This document shows positions 8,530 to 19,177 of a stretch of 45,116 nucleotides of DNA, piece by piece. Each line of letters starts with the position of its first letter. Position 1 is the stretch's first letter. The notes beneath the pieces are model-generated. The model was not told where the DNA came from. It was given only the letters and a program-made list of their open reading frames with translations, and searched no databases. The translations under genes were made by a program, and so were the position numbers. The stretch is from Metabacillus fastidiosus NBRC 101226 (GTDB lineage: Bacteria > Bacillota > Bacilli > Bacillales > Bacillaceae), in contig NZ_BCVG01000023.1 in the NCBI RefSeq assembly GCF_001591625.1, positions 1 through 45,116 of the forward strand, written 5' to 3'.

Positions 8530-11500
8530 TTATAATGAATGATCTTTATTTGGTATTTGAAAACGGACAGTTGTCCCTTCATTGAGTATACTTTCAATTT
8601 TTAGACCGCTCCCATACAACTGTTTTAGACGGCGGTCTGTATTAAGCAATCCAATCCCTCTCGATGTATCAGGTTTATGAGTAAGAATTTCTATTAGCTT
8701 TTCCTTGTCGATTCCTACTCCATCATCTTTTATTACTATTTCATTATATTTTGTTGACTGAACAATTTTTATTAATATCGTTCCGCCGCGCCTGCGTTTA
8801 AGAATCCCATGCCTTATTGCATTTTCCACTAAGGGCTGAATAGATAATGGTGGTACTTGCAAGTTAGGAATTGTTTGATCTATTTCCCATATCACTTCTA
8901 GTCGATCTCCAAACCGTTCTTTTTCGATAAATAAATATGAACGTACTAATTCAAGTTCATGGTCAATTGGAATGAGGGGCTGCATATTCTTCGTGTCAAA
9001 GCTCTTTCTCAAATATTTCCCAAACTCTTCGAGAACATCGATCATCCTTGTCGTATCAATTTCACTTAGGGAGGCAATCGTATTTAATGTATTAAATAAG
9101 AAATGGGGCTGAATTTGGGCTTGAAGCCATGCAGCTTCCATACTGAGACGCCTGCTTATAGATTGTTTTAAAGAAATTAATGTATGAACTCGTGATTTTA
9201 ACTCAATTGCATCCACCGGCTTTATGACATAATCATTAGCTCCGGAATTAAATCCAGTATATATATCCACAGGCTGGCCGCGGGCGGTAAGAAGCAGGAT
9301 AGGCAGCTCTGAAATAGAGAACTGTTTACGGATATGAGTACATAATTCGTAACCAGACATATTAGGCATCATAATATCAGAAATAATTAAATCCCATTCA
9401 CCTATTTCTAACTGAGACAAAGCTTCTTTTCCGCTTGTAACTGTAATAACTTCATATTTTTCAGAAAGAATATTGCTTAATATTTTTAAATTAATTGGAT
9501 CATCATCCACAATTAATAATCTCGGTCTGAATTTGTTCAGCTTAGGAATTTGTACAGTATCAGCGGGCGTAATCGCAGTATCTTTTATTAGGTCGGTAAC
9601 TTTAGTTACTGCTACTTCACTTTGCTGTTGTTCAGTACAATTATTTGCTAACGGAACAGTAAAGGAAAAAACGGAGCCTTTCCCTAGCACAGATTTCGCT
9701 GTTAAATTCCCGCCATGCAATTCAACGAGTTCTTTACATATGCTAAGCCCCAGTCCAATACCTTCTGATGAGAAACTATGATTTCCCTGCATATAGGGAT
9801 TAAATATATTCTCAATTATCTCATTTTTTATACCGACACCAGTATCCTCTATATGAATGACAGCAAATTGTTCAACTGCTTCCGCCTTAATAGTGATACT
9901 GCCTTCTTCCGTATGTTTAACTGCATTATGAAGAAGGTTAAATAAAATTTGAATAAAGCGGTTTTCATCTACAAATATTTTCGGAAAGTTGGATGGAATA
10001 TTCAAGACAAACTTAATTTTCTTATCCCCAATCATAAAATGAAGCATATCAATTACGCCAGGAGATATTGCTTGAATACTAATCTCCCTTTGATTTAAAG
10101 TGATTCTTTGTTCCTTTAGACGAGAAATATCCAGTAAATCGTTTAGTGTAAAGGACATTCGGCGACCTATAGCAATGAGTAATTCTAAGTCTTTTTTATG
10201 AGAATTTGTTTCTTTACTCACAATTGACTGTGCAATATTTATAATCCCGTGTAAAGGATTACGCAGCTCATGTGATGTTTTAGCTAGAAAGTCATCTTTT
10301 TCTTTATCCGCTTGTTGAAGCTTAACCGCTAGTTCGATATTCTGGTTTGATACTCGAATAAAATGCTTAAACCAAAATATTGCAAATGCGCTCATTGCAA
10401 TGAGAATTTCAAATGGATAGTAAGGCAGCGATATTAGTCTATAATATTGTGCTACTCCCCATGAATTGCTGGCAATACAGCTTGTGAGAGCAATCAATAA
10501 AAATATTGTGTCCTTTTCTCCTTTGCGGATTGCCTGAAGTACTAAAACAAAGCTCAGAGTAAAAGAAACTATAGTGATAAAAAGATTAAATTTCCCTAAA
10601 TATTCAAGATATTGTATTGGTGAAATTATAGTCAATATAGCAAAACAGATAAAGAAAATCGAAAGCCAGTGAAAAATTTTCCGTTCACTTATTTTTAGCA
10701 CTATGGATTTGAGAAAATGAACGGTGAGTACTGGTATGCTGCCGTATGACAAACGCCATAATTTTTGATGCCATTCGTTATTCATTGAAATCCAGTTGAG
10801 TAGTAGTTTATCATCAGCAAATAGAATAGATATGATTGCTGATAACAAGAGCAGTGCATAATAAATTAGCTCTTTTTTTCTAAAATCCATTAAATATAAA
10901 ATACAGGCATATAAGAAATGTACTAATAAAATAACACAGGTAATAATTTGCCAATTAATAGAATTAGTTCCTTGTTTAGTAATAGCGGTATCTGTTCCAA
11001 ATTTAATTGATTTCGTAATTCCGCTCAAGGAAGTGTGACTATAGTTTTTCAGCCCGGCAATTTTATCGTTTTCACTTAAAGAGGAGTAATCATAATTCGA
11101 GACATGAATAATGATATCAACTATATCGTCCTCTGATGGAAAACTAGCGGAATATGGAATTATTTTAGCTTCATATTTTTGTGGAGACTCTGCTGGCTTC
11201 CCAGCGCTCGCTACTAATTTACCATTTACGAAAACTTTAGATGCAGTAAGAATTCTTTGGATATGAATGCTGAATAGCTGGTCACTGTTTTTCGGAAGTA
11301 AAATCCGTAAGTGATAAGTTCCAAACTTACTAGGAGGGTTGCCTTTTGTTTTTTCCGGTATATATACATAGCTTCTTTTATCAGGGATACTTGAATCAGG
11401 AGCTAAGAAACTGTTCTTGTAAAACTCCCATTGTCCATCAAGAGTAATTGTTTCCTTATCAGTAAATGTCCATCCCCGTAGGTCCAGAATTCCCTTTTCT

Positions 11501-11625
11501 GCTTGAGGATGATCAGGAGCACGGTGATATGTGATCCACATTACTCTAAAACTGATTAGGAAGAGATGGAATATAAGTAAGATAAATAATATTTTTTTAA
11601 TTGATAGAGTATTGTTTTTTTTCAT
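8530..11625 (-). CDS. Hybrid sensor kinase: 7TM sensor, HisKA/HATPase, receiver, LytS-type kinase
   Basis: A 1031-residue multi-domain membrane kinase. In order: an N-terminal hydrophobic helix (about 12-30); an extracytoplasmic beta-rich domain (about 45-190) of the 7TMR-DISM extracellular type; seven or so transmembrane helices (about 225-425); HisKA with phospho-acceptor H452 (SHELRNPLHG) and a first HATPase (GVGIKNE and GIGLGLSICKELVELHGG); a receiver with D750 (ISDIMMPNMSG); then a second, LytS/YehU-type kinase with H841 (QIQPHFLFNTLNT) and a second HATPase ending near 1025 (DDGVGI and GIGLLNTDRRLKQLYG). Two complete kinase modules in one chain allow an internal relay H452 to D750 and a separate output from H841. 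It converges with the SARP-like regulator. The signal is unknown. Confidence 0.88.
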   Translation of the reverse strand: MKKNNTLSIKKILFILLIFHLFLISFRVMWITYHRAPDHPQAEKGILDLRGWTFTDKETITLDGQWEFYKNSFLAPDSSIPDKRSYVYIPEKTKGNPPSKFGTYHLRILLPKNSDQLFSIHIQRILTASKVFVNGKLVASAGKPAESPQKYEAKIIPYSASFPSEDDIVDIIIHVSNYDYSSLSENDKIAGLKNYSHTSLSGITKSIKFGTDTAITKQGTNSINWQIITCVILLVHFLYACILYLMDFRKKELIYYALLLLSAIISILFADDKLLLNWISMNNEWHQKLWRLSYGSIPVLTVHFLKSIVLKISERKIFHWLSIFFICFAILTIISPIQYLEYLGKFNLFITIVSFTLSFVLVLQAIRKGEKDTIFLLIALTSCIASNSWGVAQYYRLISLPYYPFEILIAMSAFAIFWFKHFIRVSNQNIELAVKLQQADKEKDDFLAKTSHELRNPLHGIINIAQSIVSKETNSHKKDLELLIAIGRRMSFTLNDLLDISRLKEQRITLNQREISIQAISPGVIDMLHFMIGDKKIKFVLNIPSNFPKIFVDENRFIQILFNLLHNAVKHTEEGSITIKAEAVEQFAVIHIEDTGVGIKNEIIENIFNPYMQGNHSFSSEGIGLGLSICKELVELHGGNLTAKSVLGKGSVFSFTVPLANNCTEQQQSEVAVTKVTDLIKDTAITPADTVQIPKLNKFRPRLLIVDDDPINLKILSNILSEKYEVITVTSGKEALSQLEIGEWDLIISDIMMPNMSGYELCTHIRKQFSISELPILLLTARGQPVDIYTGFNSGANDYVIKPVDAIELKSRVHTLISLKQSISRRLSMEAAWLQAQIQPHFLFNTLNTIASLSEIDTTRMIDVLEEFGKYLRKSFDTKNMQPLIPIDHELELVRSYLFIEKERFGDRLEVIWEIDQTIPNLQVPPLSIQPLVENAIRHGILKRRRGGTILIKIVQSTKYNEIVIKDDGVGIDKEKLIEILTHKPDTSRGIGLLNTDRRLKQLYGSGLKIESILNEGTTVRFQIPNKDHSL

Positions 11626-11683
11626 AGATTATTTGATTCCTTTTATAAATAAAAGTAGAAATGTAGTGTTAGGTTTGTTTTTT

Positions 11684-12595
11684 CTACTTAACCGCTTTAT
11701 TTAATTCCTTCAAAGATATCGTTAAAAAATTCATAAACTTCTCCATTAAAGGTGTAAGCAGCTGATTCTTCCTGTAAATAATATAAATAAATCTTTCGTT
11801 AATATAGTTTGGCAGTGGTTTTTCCACTAAACGTCCCTCTTTAATCTCACGTTCTACACTTAATTTTGGAACGATTGAAAGGCCTATATTGGAAGCAATT
11901 GCTTCCTTAATTGTTTGAATAGAGCCTATTTCCATTCTAATTGTCAGTTCAATATTATTTTCCAAAGCCCACTTTTCTGTTAAGCGTCTGCTCACAGAAT
12001 TTTTTTCATGGAGAATAAATGGAAATGGGATGAGGTCTGTAGGTCGAATTGTTTCCATATGATTAAGAGGGTGGTCTGGATGCATAATTAAAACTAATTT
12101 ATCCTCGATAATTGGAATAATAGATAGATTATTATCTTGTAATTTTCCATATGCTATTACACCGAGATCCAATTCATAATTTTTCACCTTTTCTAAAATA
12201 GAAGGTGCCTTTTTGACCATAAGAGAAATATGAACTTCTTCATACTGTTTTTGGAAGTTTGATAAATAAGGTGGAAGAATATAAGAAGCAGGTGTATAGC
12301 TTGCCCCCAATGAAACATTCCCCCGCTGCAATGATTTATATTCTTTCATTGTTCTTTCTGACTCCTCTGCCAGATGGACAATTTGCATAGCGTAGTAGTA
12401 AAGTGCTTCTCCCGCATCGGTTAATTTCCAGTTTCTTGATGAAGTTTGAGTGAATAACGGGACACCTAAATTTTCCTGGAGTCGGTTTAAATGAAAAGTA
12501 ACCGTAGGCTGTTTCAAATTTAATAATTCAGCTGTTTTAATCAGCTTTCCAGTTTGAGCTGTTGAAACGAAAATCTTCAGTTGTTGTAAATTCAT
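11684..12595 (-). CDS. LysR-family transcriptional regulator
   Basis: A 303-residue LysR regulator. The N-terminal winged helix-turn-helix (residues 1-60) carries the family pattern TGKLIKTAELLNLKQPTVTFH; the effector-binding domain spans about 88-295 and starts GNVSLGASYTPASYILP. It is transcribed away from the ABC transporter operon starting at 12767, the usual LysR layout, and a perfect T-N11-A dyad lies 43 bp upstream of its start. It probably autoregulates and controls the transporter operon in response to the transported compound. Confidence 0.9.
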   Translation of the reverse strand: MNLQQLKIFVSTAQTGKLIKTAELLNLKQPTVTFHLNRLQENLGVPLFTQTSSRNWKLTDAGEALYYYAMQIVHLAEESERTMKEYKSLQRGNVSLGASYTPASYILPPYLSNFQKQYEEVHISLMVKKAPSILEKVKNYELDLGVIAYGKLQDNNLSIIPIIEDKLVLIMHPDHPLNHMETIRPTDLIPFPFILHEKNSVSRRLTEKWALENNIELTIRMEIGSIQTIKEAIASNIGLSIVPKLSVEREIKEGRLVEKPLPNYINERFIYIIYRKNQLLTPLMEKFMNFLTISLKELNKAVK

Positions 12596-12637
12596 TATCT
12601 TTTACACCCGCCTTTCCTGTCTTCCAGTATAAAACAT

Positions 12638-12654
12638 TATAGATAGTATCTATA
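12638..12654. promoter_or_regulatory. LysR-type operator (T-N11-A dyad)
   Basis: TATAGATAGTATCTATA is a perfect 8+1+8 inverted repeat containing T-N11-A centred on the middle G. It lies in the divergent interval between the lysR gene and the transporter operon, as expected for the recognition box of the adjacent regulator. Confidence 0.7.
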
Positions 12655-12766
12655 TAATAATTGAATAAATTTAGTATTTTTTAACATGATGTTTACAATA
12701 GCTTTATTTGGGCTTAATGGCAAAGCATTATTCTGTAACAGAAGACATATAAAGGAGGGAAAGTTA

Positions 12767-13804
12767 ATGAAAAAATTCATCGCACTTTTATCAGTATTTT
12801 TATTAGTAATGGCAGGCTGTTCACAGGGAAGCAGCGGGAGTACAGAAAAAGAAAGTACAGCTAAATCAGATCCATCGAAACCTCTTGTCGTTTATTTAAA
12901 TGACTTTGATGAGATGATTGGACCATTATTTGAAGAGAAAACAGGATATAAGGTGGAGCTTGTCAGCGGGAATGGTGCTGAGATTCAATCACGTATTGCT
13001 GCGGAAAAAGGAAATCCAAACTGGGATATTGTATGGATGGATGGACAAGCTGCTTTTGCAAGATGGGATAAGGAAGGAATTTTATTAGGAGACTGGAAGC
13101 CTGAAAATGAAAAAAATCTAAATGAACTGGGGCAGTCGCTTCTATCAAAATCAAGTTCATATTTTCCAACTGGGGCACATGCCTCCAGTGTCATTGTGTA
13201 TAACACAAATGAAATAAGTAAAGAAAAAGCACCAGCTACATGGGATGACCTGGCTAAGCCGGAATTTAAAAATGCTGTTGGGATGGCTGACCCAGCTGTT
13301 GCTGCACCAGCATATCCATTCGTTTCTTGGTTCTTTCAAGATAAAGGCTTAGAAGAAGGGAAAAAATTCTTTGGAAATCTGTTTGAAAATGGTGCAAAAG
13401 TGTATCCGAAAAACCCAAATGTCGTAGAGGCTCTCCTGAACGGTGATATTAAGGTTGCTGCGCTTCAAGAATCAAATGCTTATACAATGAAAAAGAATGG
13501 AGAACCAATTGAGATTGTGTGGCCGAAAGAAGGTGCTCCTGCTTCTGTTCGCTATGCGGCGATAAGCAAAAGCTCCCAAAATACTGAAGCAGCAAAAGCA
13601 TTCATTGAATTTTTACTAGAAAAGAAAACACAGGATGAAATGATAACAGCAGGTGCGGAAGGGTACTATAGTTCTTCAGTTTCAGATGTGAAAGGTCCTT
13701 CAGACAGACTGGAAAATCCAAATTTACTTATAGCTGAGCCGGAATGGTCAGCTGAAAATGAGGCAGTAATTAAAGAATGGTTTGCAGATCAGTCTGTTAA
13801 ATAA
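12767..13804 (+). CDS. ABC transporter substrate-binding lipoprotein (FbpA/AfuA/phosphonate-type)
   Basis: A 345-residue lipoprotein. The signal peptide MKKFIALLSVFLLVMAGC puts the lipid on C18. The mature part resembles the Fe(III)/2-aminoethylphosphonate/hexose-phosphate family (SBP_bac_6/8), with KPLVVYLNDFDEMIGPLFEEK, the AEKGNPNWDIVWMDGQ block and AYPFVSWFFQD. The ATG at 12767 is chosen because AAAGGAGGG (12751-12759) precedes it; an upstream in-frame ATG lacks a leader-like sequence. The phosphoesterase at the operon end favours a phosphorylated or phosphonate ligand over iron, but this is inference. Confidence 0.85.
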   Translation: MKKFIALLSVFLLVMAGCSQGSSGSTEKESTAKSDPSKPLVVYLNDFDEMIGPLFEEKTGYKVELVSGNGAEIQSRIAAEKGNPNWDIVWMDGQAAFARWDKEGILLGDWKPENEKNLNELGQSLLSKSSSYFPTGAHASSVIVYNTNEISKEKAPATWDDLAKPEFKNAVGMADPAVAAPAYPFVSWFFQDKGLEEGKKFFGNLFENGAKVYPKNPNVVEALLNGDIKVAALQESNAYTMKKNGEPIEIVWPKEGAPASVRYAAISKSSQNTEAAKAFIEFLLEKKTQDEMITAGAEGYYSSSVSDVKGPSDRLENPNLLIAEPEWSAENEAVIKEWFADQSVK

Positions 13805-13833
13805 TGACTGTTTTAAAGAAAGGAAGGTGTAAA

Positions 13834-15597
13834 ATGAAGGTTTTATCACGGATTTCTAGATCACTATCCACCCCAAGTATGATGGGGTGGGTAGTTACTG
13901 CTATCCTTTTCATCTTAATATTTTTACCTCTTTTGGCTGTCCTATTACAAATTGTTCTGCCGGGGATGTTTTTCGGAGAAGGCCATTTTGCCGGATGGGA
14001 TTTGCTATTTGAAATTTTTGAGCGCGAGTTATGGAGAAAGTCACTTATGAATTCTCTTATTCTTGCAATTGGAACGGCAGTGCTTGGCACAGCACTGGGC
14101 GGAATACTTGCTATTTTTCGAAAAACAGTGGAATTCAGAACAGCATTATGGCTTGATTTTACAGCATGGGCATTATTGATTTTGCCATCTTTTATTCTTG
14201 CACAAGGCTGGGTGCTTTTTTCAAGTGGAAAAGGGATAGCAAATCAAATTTTCGGAATTAGCTGGGTGACAGAGTTCATTTTTCAGCCGTTTGGTTTGAT
14301 TTTTATTATGACATTATGTAAATTTTCGTATGCGTATTTAGCGGTAACCGCAGCATTAGAATGGAATGTTGCAAGGTATGGTGAAGCAGCCAGACTATGT
14401 GGAGCAAATGTATGGTCAGCATTTCGTACCGTTCATTTCCCATTAATACTTCCAGCCTTTTTATCGGGTGGAGCATTAATTTTTATGGATACAATTGGTG
14501 ACTTTGGATTACCGGCATCCCTTGCTGCGGTATATAGTTTTCCGACATTACCTTATTCTATTTATACAGCACTTTACACAGCGCCAATCCGTTTTGATAT
14601 GGCAGGTGTTCTTTCCTTCTATTTAGTTGGAATCATCATTATTGCCATGGCTATTCAAATGTGGGTATTAAGGAAGGGTAAATTCCATTCCCTTAATGAA
14701 CGGGCAGAGCGTTATAAACCTAAAAAAGGGAAATATTCCCCTTTATTTATGATAGTAAATATATGTTTTCTATTAATTGCCTTAGGAATTCCGCTTGGGA
14801 GTAATCTATTAGTTTCATTTATGAAAACGATTGGCAACGGCATTTCACTTAATAACTTTACGGTGGATCATTATCTTTCCTTATTAAACATTGAATCAAC
14901 CGTAATACAAGGGCTGATCCATTCGATAGTAATAGCAGGCGTAGCGGCTGTTGTTAGTTTAGGAATAGGTTTTATGATTACATATGTACTTGTATTTACT
15001 AATTTTAAATTGCGTCCGTTAATTGATTCATTATCTATCATCTCTTTAGCTGTACCGGGAGTCGTGCTTGGAATAGGCTATATTTTTATTTGGAATCAAT
15101 CATGGCTGGAATCAATAAATCTGCATTTGTACGGGACACCCTGGATTTTAGTGCTGGCAAGTATTGCGGGTGCTATTCCAATTTCCACGAGGTTAATCCT
15201 TAGCTCCATGACGCGAGTTCCACAGAGTCTTCTATCCTCTGCTGCCCTCCAAGGAGCACCATTAATTTCAAGGATTCGTTATGTGCTTGTGCCGCTTATT
15301 AAAGCATCGCTACTAACGGCAGTATTAACAGCATTTGGGACAAGTGTTTTTGATTTGGCTATTTCTACGATTCTTTATCCGCCTAGCTTCATCACCTTAC
15401 CGGTTGCTATTAATCGGGCATTTGAAGATTTAAATTACGGTTATGCTACAGCAGCAACGATAACGAGTGGAACAGCTGTCGTCATTATTATTATGATAAT
15501 TAAATTTCTAGGTGAAAGAAGCTTTAACAAGTCAGTAAGTCATGTACAGGAGGATGAATATGTCGTTAATCATTCGAAACATATCGAAGAATTTTAA
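13834..15597 (+). CDS. ABC transporter permease, fused two-domain (FbpB-like)
   Basis: A 587-residue permease containing two BPD_transp_1 halves in one chain, each with about six helices, as in FbpB/AfuB and 2-aminoethylphosphonate permeases. EAA loops are at EAARLCGANVWSAFRTVHFP in the first half and SSAALQGAPLISRIRYVLVP in the second. The start at 13834 is supported by AAAGGAAGG (13820-13828); a nearer ATG at 13804 overlaps the previous stop but has no clear RBS. The 3' end overlaps the ATPase gene by 38 bp, indicating translational coupling. Confidence 0.87.
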   Translation: MKVLSRISRSLSTPSMMGWVVTAILFILIFLPLLAVLLQIVLPGMFFGEGHFAGWDLLFEIFERELWRKSLMNSLILAIGTAVLGTALGGILAIFRKTVEFRTALWLDFTAWALLILPSFILAQGWVLFSSGKGIANQIFGISWVTEFIFQPFGLIFIMTLCKFSYAYLAVTAALEWNVARYGEAARLCGANVWSAFRTVHFPLILPAFLSGGALIFMDTIGDFGLPASLAAVYSFPTLPYSIYTALYTAPIRFDMAGVLSFYLVGIIIIAMAIQMWVLRKGKFHSLNERAERYKPKKGKYSPLFMIVNICFLLIALGIPLGSNLLVSFMKTIGNGISLNNFTVDHYLSLLNIESTVIQGLIHSIVIAGVAAVVSLGIGFMITYVLVFTNFKLRPLIDSLSIISLAVPGVVLGIGYIFIWNQSWLESINLHLYGTPWILVLASIAGAIPISTRLILSSMTRVPQSLLSSAALQGAPLISRIRYVLVPLIKASLLTAVLTAFGTSVFDLAISTILYPPSFITLPVAINRAFEDLNYGYATAATITSGTAVVIIIMIIKFLGERSFNKSVSHVQEDEYVVNHSKHIEEF

Positions 15598-16663
15598 TGG
15601 ATTGCAAGTATTGAAGGATATTTCATTTTCCGTTAATACTGGAGAAATTATTAGTATACTTGGACCTTCAGGCTGCGGGAAATCAACTTTGCTTCAGCTG
15701 GTAGCAGGTTTGCAGCTTCCTAGCTCAGGGGAAATTATCCTTCATAATGAATTGCTCTCTTCTTCCAAATTTCTCATGCCTCCAGAGAGAAGGCCGATTA
15801 ATATGGTGTTTCAAGATTATGCTCTTTGGCCTCATATGACTATTGAGCAAAATATTGTTTACGGCCTGAAATTAAAACAAGTAAAAAAGCATATTATTGA
15901 AGAGAAGAAACATAAATTATTTGAATTATTAAGCTTAAGGGGGTTAGAGAATCGCTTTCCGGTGCAATTATCAGGGGGGCAACAGCAAAGGGTGGCAATC
16001 GCAAGAGCTTTAGCTACTGAACCTAAGTTATTGTTGATGGATGAACCGCTTTCGAATCTAGATATGCAATTGCGGTATGAAATGAGAAATGAGCTTTCAT
16101 ATTTACTTCGCCAGTTAGGTACAACAGTCTTGCATGTTACACATGATCCGCTTGAAGCATATGCCCTTGCAGACCGTATTCTTATTTTAAGGGATGGCAG
16201 TATTGAGCAGCTGGGTACCCCGAAACAAGTATGTGAACAGCCTGCTTCATTATGGGTAGCAGGGCTTTTAGGAATGACAAATCGATTACAAGGGATAGCT
16301 GTAAATGAGCAACTGTCTGATGGGCAAACTGTTCTAATTGGAGAGACGCTGATTACTGGAAAAGGGGAAGTAAAGGAAGGAAATGAAGCTGTTGTCATGA
16401 TTAATTCAGAGGATATTAAAGTGTTAGAGCAGACATCTGCTGCTTTGAATGATAATTGCTTACAAGGTAAGGTAATACACACTGTTTATGAAGGGAAGAA
16501 GTGGAGAATTATCATTCATACTGCGGGTGGAAGAGTGACTGTCTTACATGAAAAAGCATTTCCAATAGATACAATTGTACATCTTGAATTTCCTCTTAAA
16601 GATACATTGGTATTTGCTAAAAAGGATGAGAAGAAATTAGAGCAGACAGTTCGAAGCAAGTAA
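15560..16663 (+). CDS. ABC transporter ATP-binding subunit (FbpC/PotA-like)
   Basis: A 367-residue ATPase. Walker A is GPSGCGKST, the signature is LSGGQQQR, Walker B is LLLMDEP, and the switch histidine lies in HVTHDPLEA. The C-terminal ~120 residues form a TOBE-like domain, typical of the FbpC/PotA/MalK group. The start ATG at 15560 is 6 bp after AGGAGG (15548-15553); both lie inside the end of the permease gene. It energises the importer encoded by the two preceding genes. Confidence 0.9.
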   Translation: MSLIIRNISKNFNGLQVLKDISFSVNTGEIISILGPSGCGKSTLLQLVAGLQLPSSGEIILHNELLSSSKFLMPPERRPINMVFQDYALWPHMTIEQNIVYGLKLKQVKKHIIEEKKHKLFELLSLRGLENRFPVQLSGGQQQRVAIARALATEPKLLLMDEPLSNLDMQLRYEMRNELSYLLRQLGTTVLHVTHDPLEAYALADRILILRDGSIEQLGTPKQVCEQPASLWVAGLLGMTNRLQGIAVNEQLSDGQTVLIGETLITGKGEVKEGNEAVVMINSEDIKVLEQTSAALNDNCLQGKVIHTVYEGKKWRIIIHTAGGRVTVLHEKAFPIDTIVHLEFPLKDTLVFAKKDEKKLEQTVRSK

Positions 16664-16675
16664 GGAGGTTAAATA

Positions 16676-17287
16676 TTGGGAAGGATACTTGCTATATCAG
16701 ATATTCATGGGCATGGTGATTCATTATTAAGCCTGTTAACATATTCAGGGTATAATCCCGATCAAGATCGTTTATTTCTCCTGGGAGATTATATTGGAGA
16801 AAATACTGATAATTTTAAAACACTTGAGATAATTGAGGAGCTTGTACAAAAGGGAGCGGTTGCTTTAAGAGGGAACCACGAAGAGCGCGTGATTGAAAAA
16901 AATATGAAGAAAGATATATTTACACAGAGGTGGAAGCCGTTTTTTTCTTCATTACCTTATTGGTATAAAGAATCAGATTTCTTGTTTGTTCATGCAGGCA
17001 TCAGGCCTGGTATTGCACTAAAAGATCAGAAATTTGAAGACTTTATAACAATCCGTGAAGCATTCTACTGTTCATCATTTCAACATGATGAAACGATCGT
17101 CTTCGGGCATACGCCGGCATATCGGCTCGGTACGCCAACAGGTGAATTTTGGCTTTCAGAAAATAAGATAGGGATCGATACCGGAGCAGGACATGGTTAT
17201 TTTTTAAGTTTGGCAGATTTAAATAATCGGCTTCAGTACAGGATTTCAGTTAATAAGATTGGTTTCGTGGAAAAACGTCATTTTTAA
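16676..17287 (+). CDS. PPP-family metallophosphoesterase
   Basis: A 203-residue cytoplasmic phosphoesterase beginning at TTG 16676, with TAAGGAGG overlapping the previous stop. All dimetal motifs are present: DIHGHGD (8-14), GDYI, GNHEE and HAG, then GHTP. It resembles PrpE/ApaH/PrpA-type enzymes, which act on phosphoproteins or dinucleoside tetraphosphates. Being the last gene of the transporter operon, 12 bp after the ATPase, it may hydrolyse the imported phosphate ester. That link is inference. Confidence 0.85.
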   Translation: MGRILAISDIHGHGDSLLSLLTYSGYNPDQDRLFLLGDYIGENTDNFKTLEIIEELVQKGAVALRGNHEERVIEKNMKKDIFTQRWKPFFSSLPYWYKESDFLFVHAGIRPGIALKDQKFEDFITIREAFYCSSFQHDETIVFGHTPAYRLGTPTGEFWLSENKIGIDTGAGHGYFLSLADLNNRLQYRISVNKIGFVEKRHF

Positions 17288-17303
17288 AATACATGAAGCA
17301 TAA

Positions 17304-17336
17304 TAAAAAGGAGAGAATGGCATCCATTCTCTCCTT
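17304..17336. terminator. Bidirectional terminator
   Basis: AGGAGAGAATGG (17309-17320) and CCATTCTCTCCT (17324-17335) form a perfect 12-bp stem with a 3-nt loop. On the minus strand it is followed by TTTTTATT, so it mainly ends gdhA; it also closes the convergent transporter operon. Confidence 0.85.
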
Positions 17337-17341
17337 CCATA

Positions 17342-18715
<1,374 letters not shown>

Positions 18716-18897
18716 TTATTCGACCTTCCTTCTTTATGATTAATGTTAATTATTAAATTAAACAATTGTCAGTATTGCTATGCACTTATTTTAGTACTTG
18801 GAAAACATTGAAACAATATGGATTTTAGATAATATTAATGCCGTAATGAGATAGGTAGAGGGGAAATGGGGGATAGCGGATAGATGATAAAGGAATG

Positions 18898-19035
18898 AGG
18901 GTGTCCGAAAAGGGTGAAAAGCAACCCTTCTCGGACACCCTGCTGAAAGGCCCTGCGATGAAAATTCAGTAAAATCAAGGATTTGGTGACAGGGCCTTTC
19001 TGCTTTTCAAACTTATCAGGGACTTATTGGACAGC
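18898..19035. repeat. Tandem intergenic hairpin repeats
   Basis: This lies in the ~460-bp gap between gdhA and the LLM gene. Hairpin 1 is AGGGTGTCCGAAAAGGGT (18898-18915) against 18924-18941, pairing at 17 of 18 positions. Hairpin 2 is AAAGGCCCTG (18946-18955) against CAGGGCCTTT (18990-18999) with a 34-nt loop. A GGGACTTATTGGACAG segment follows. The ATTTGGTGAC..GGGCCTTT part and the GGACAG part recur, diverged, at 8456-8521. There is no clear T-run and no coding potential; it looks like a small dispersed repeat family. Confidence 0.6.
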
Positions 19036-19177
19036 CCCACAACTCATTTATCAAGTAAATTGGAGGTGAGCTGTTTAATAACCATATCGTCCTGGAGAGG
19101 ATTAAAGGTTGCACATTATACATCTTTATTTGTTGATAAATCAGTATACTGTGCTATCTCCGTCTCATTGCTTACAA

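Noticed and set aside
13804-13833. ATG at 13804 as start of the fused permease
   Set aside because: It overlaps the preceding stop codon but has no Shine-Dalgarno, while ATG 13834 has AAAGGAAGG at good spacing.
15859-16482. 207-codon minus-strand ORF inside the ABC ATPase gene
   Set aside because: It lies opposite a clear ATPase with all motifs; the Cys/Ser-rich translation is typical of an antisense shadow.
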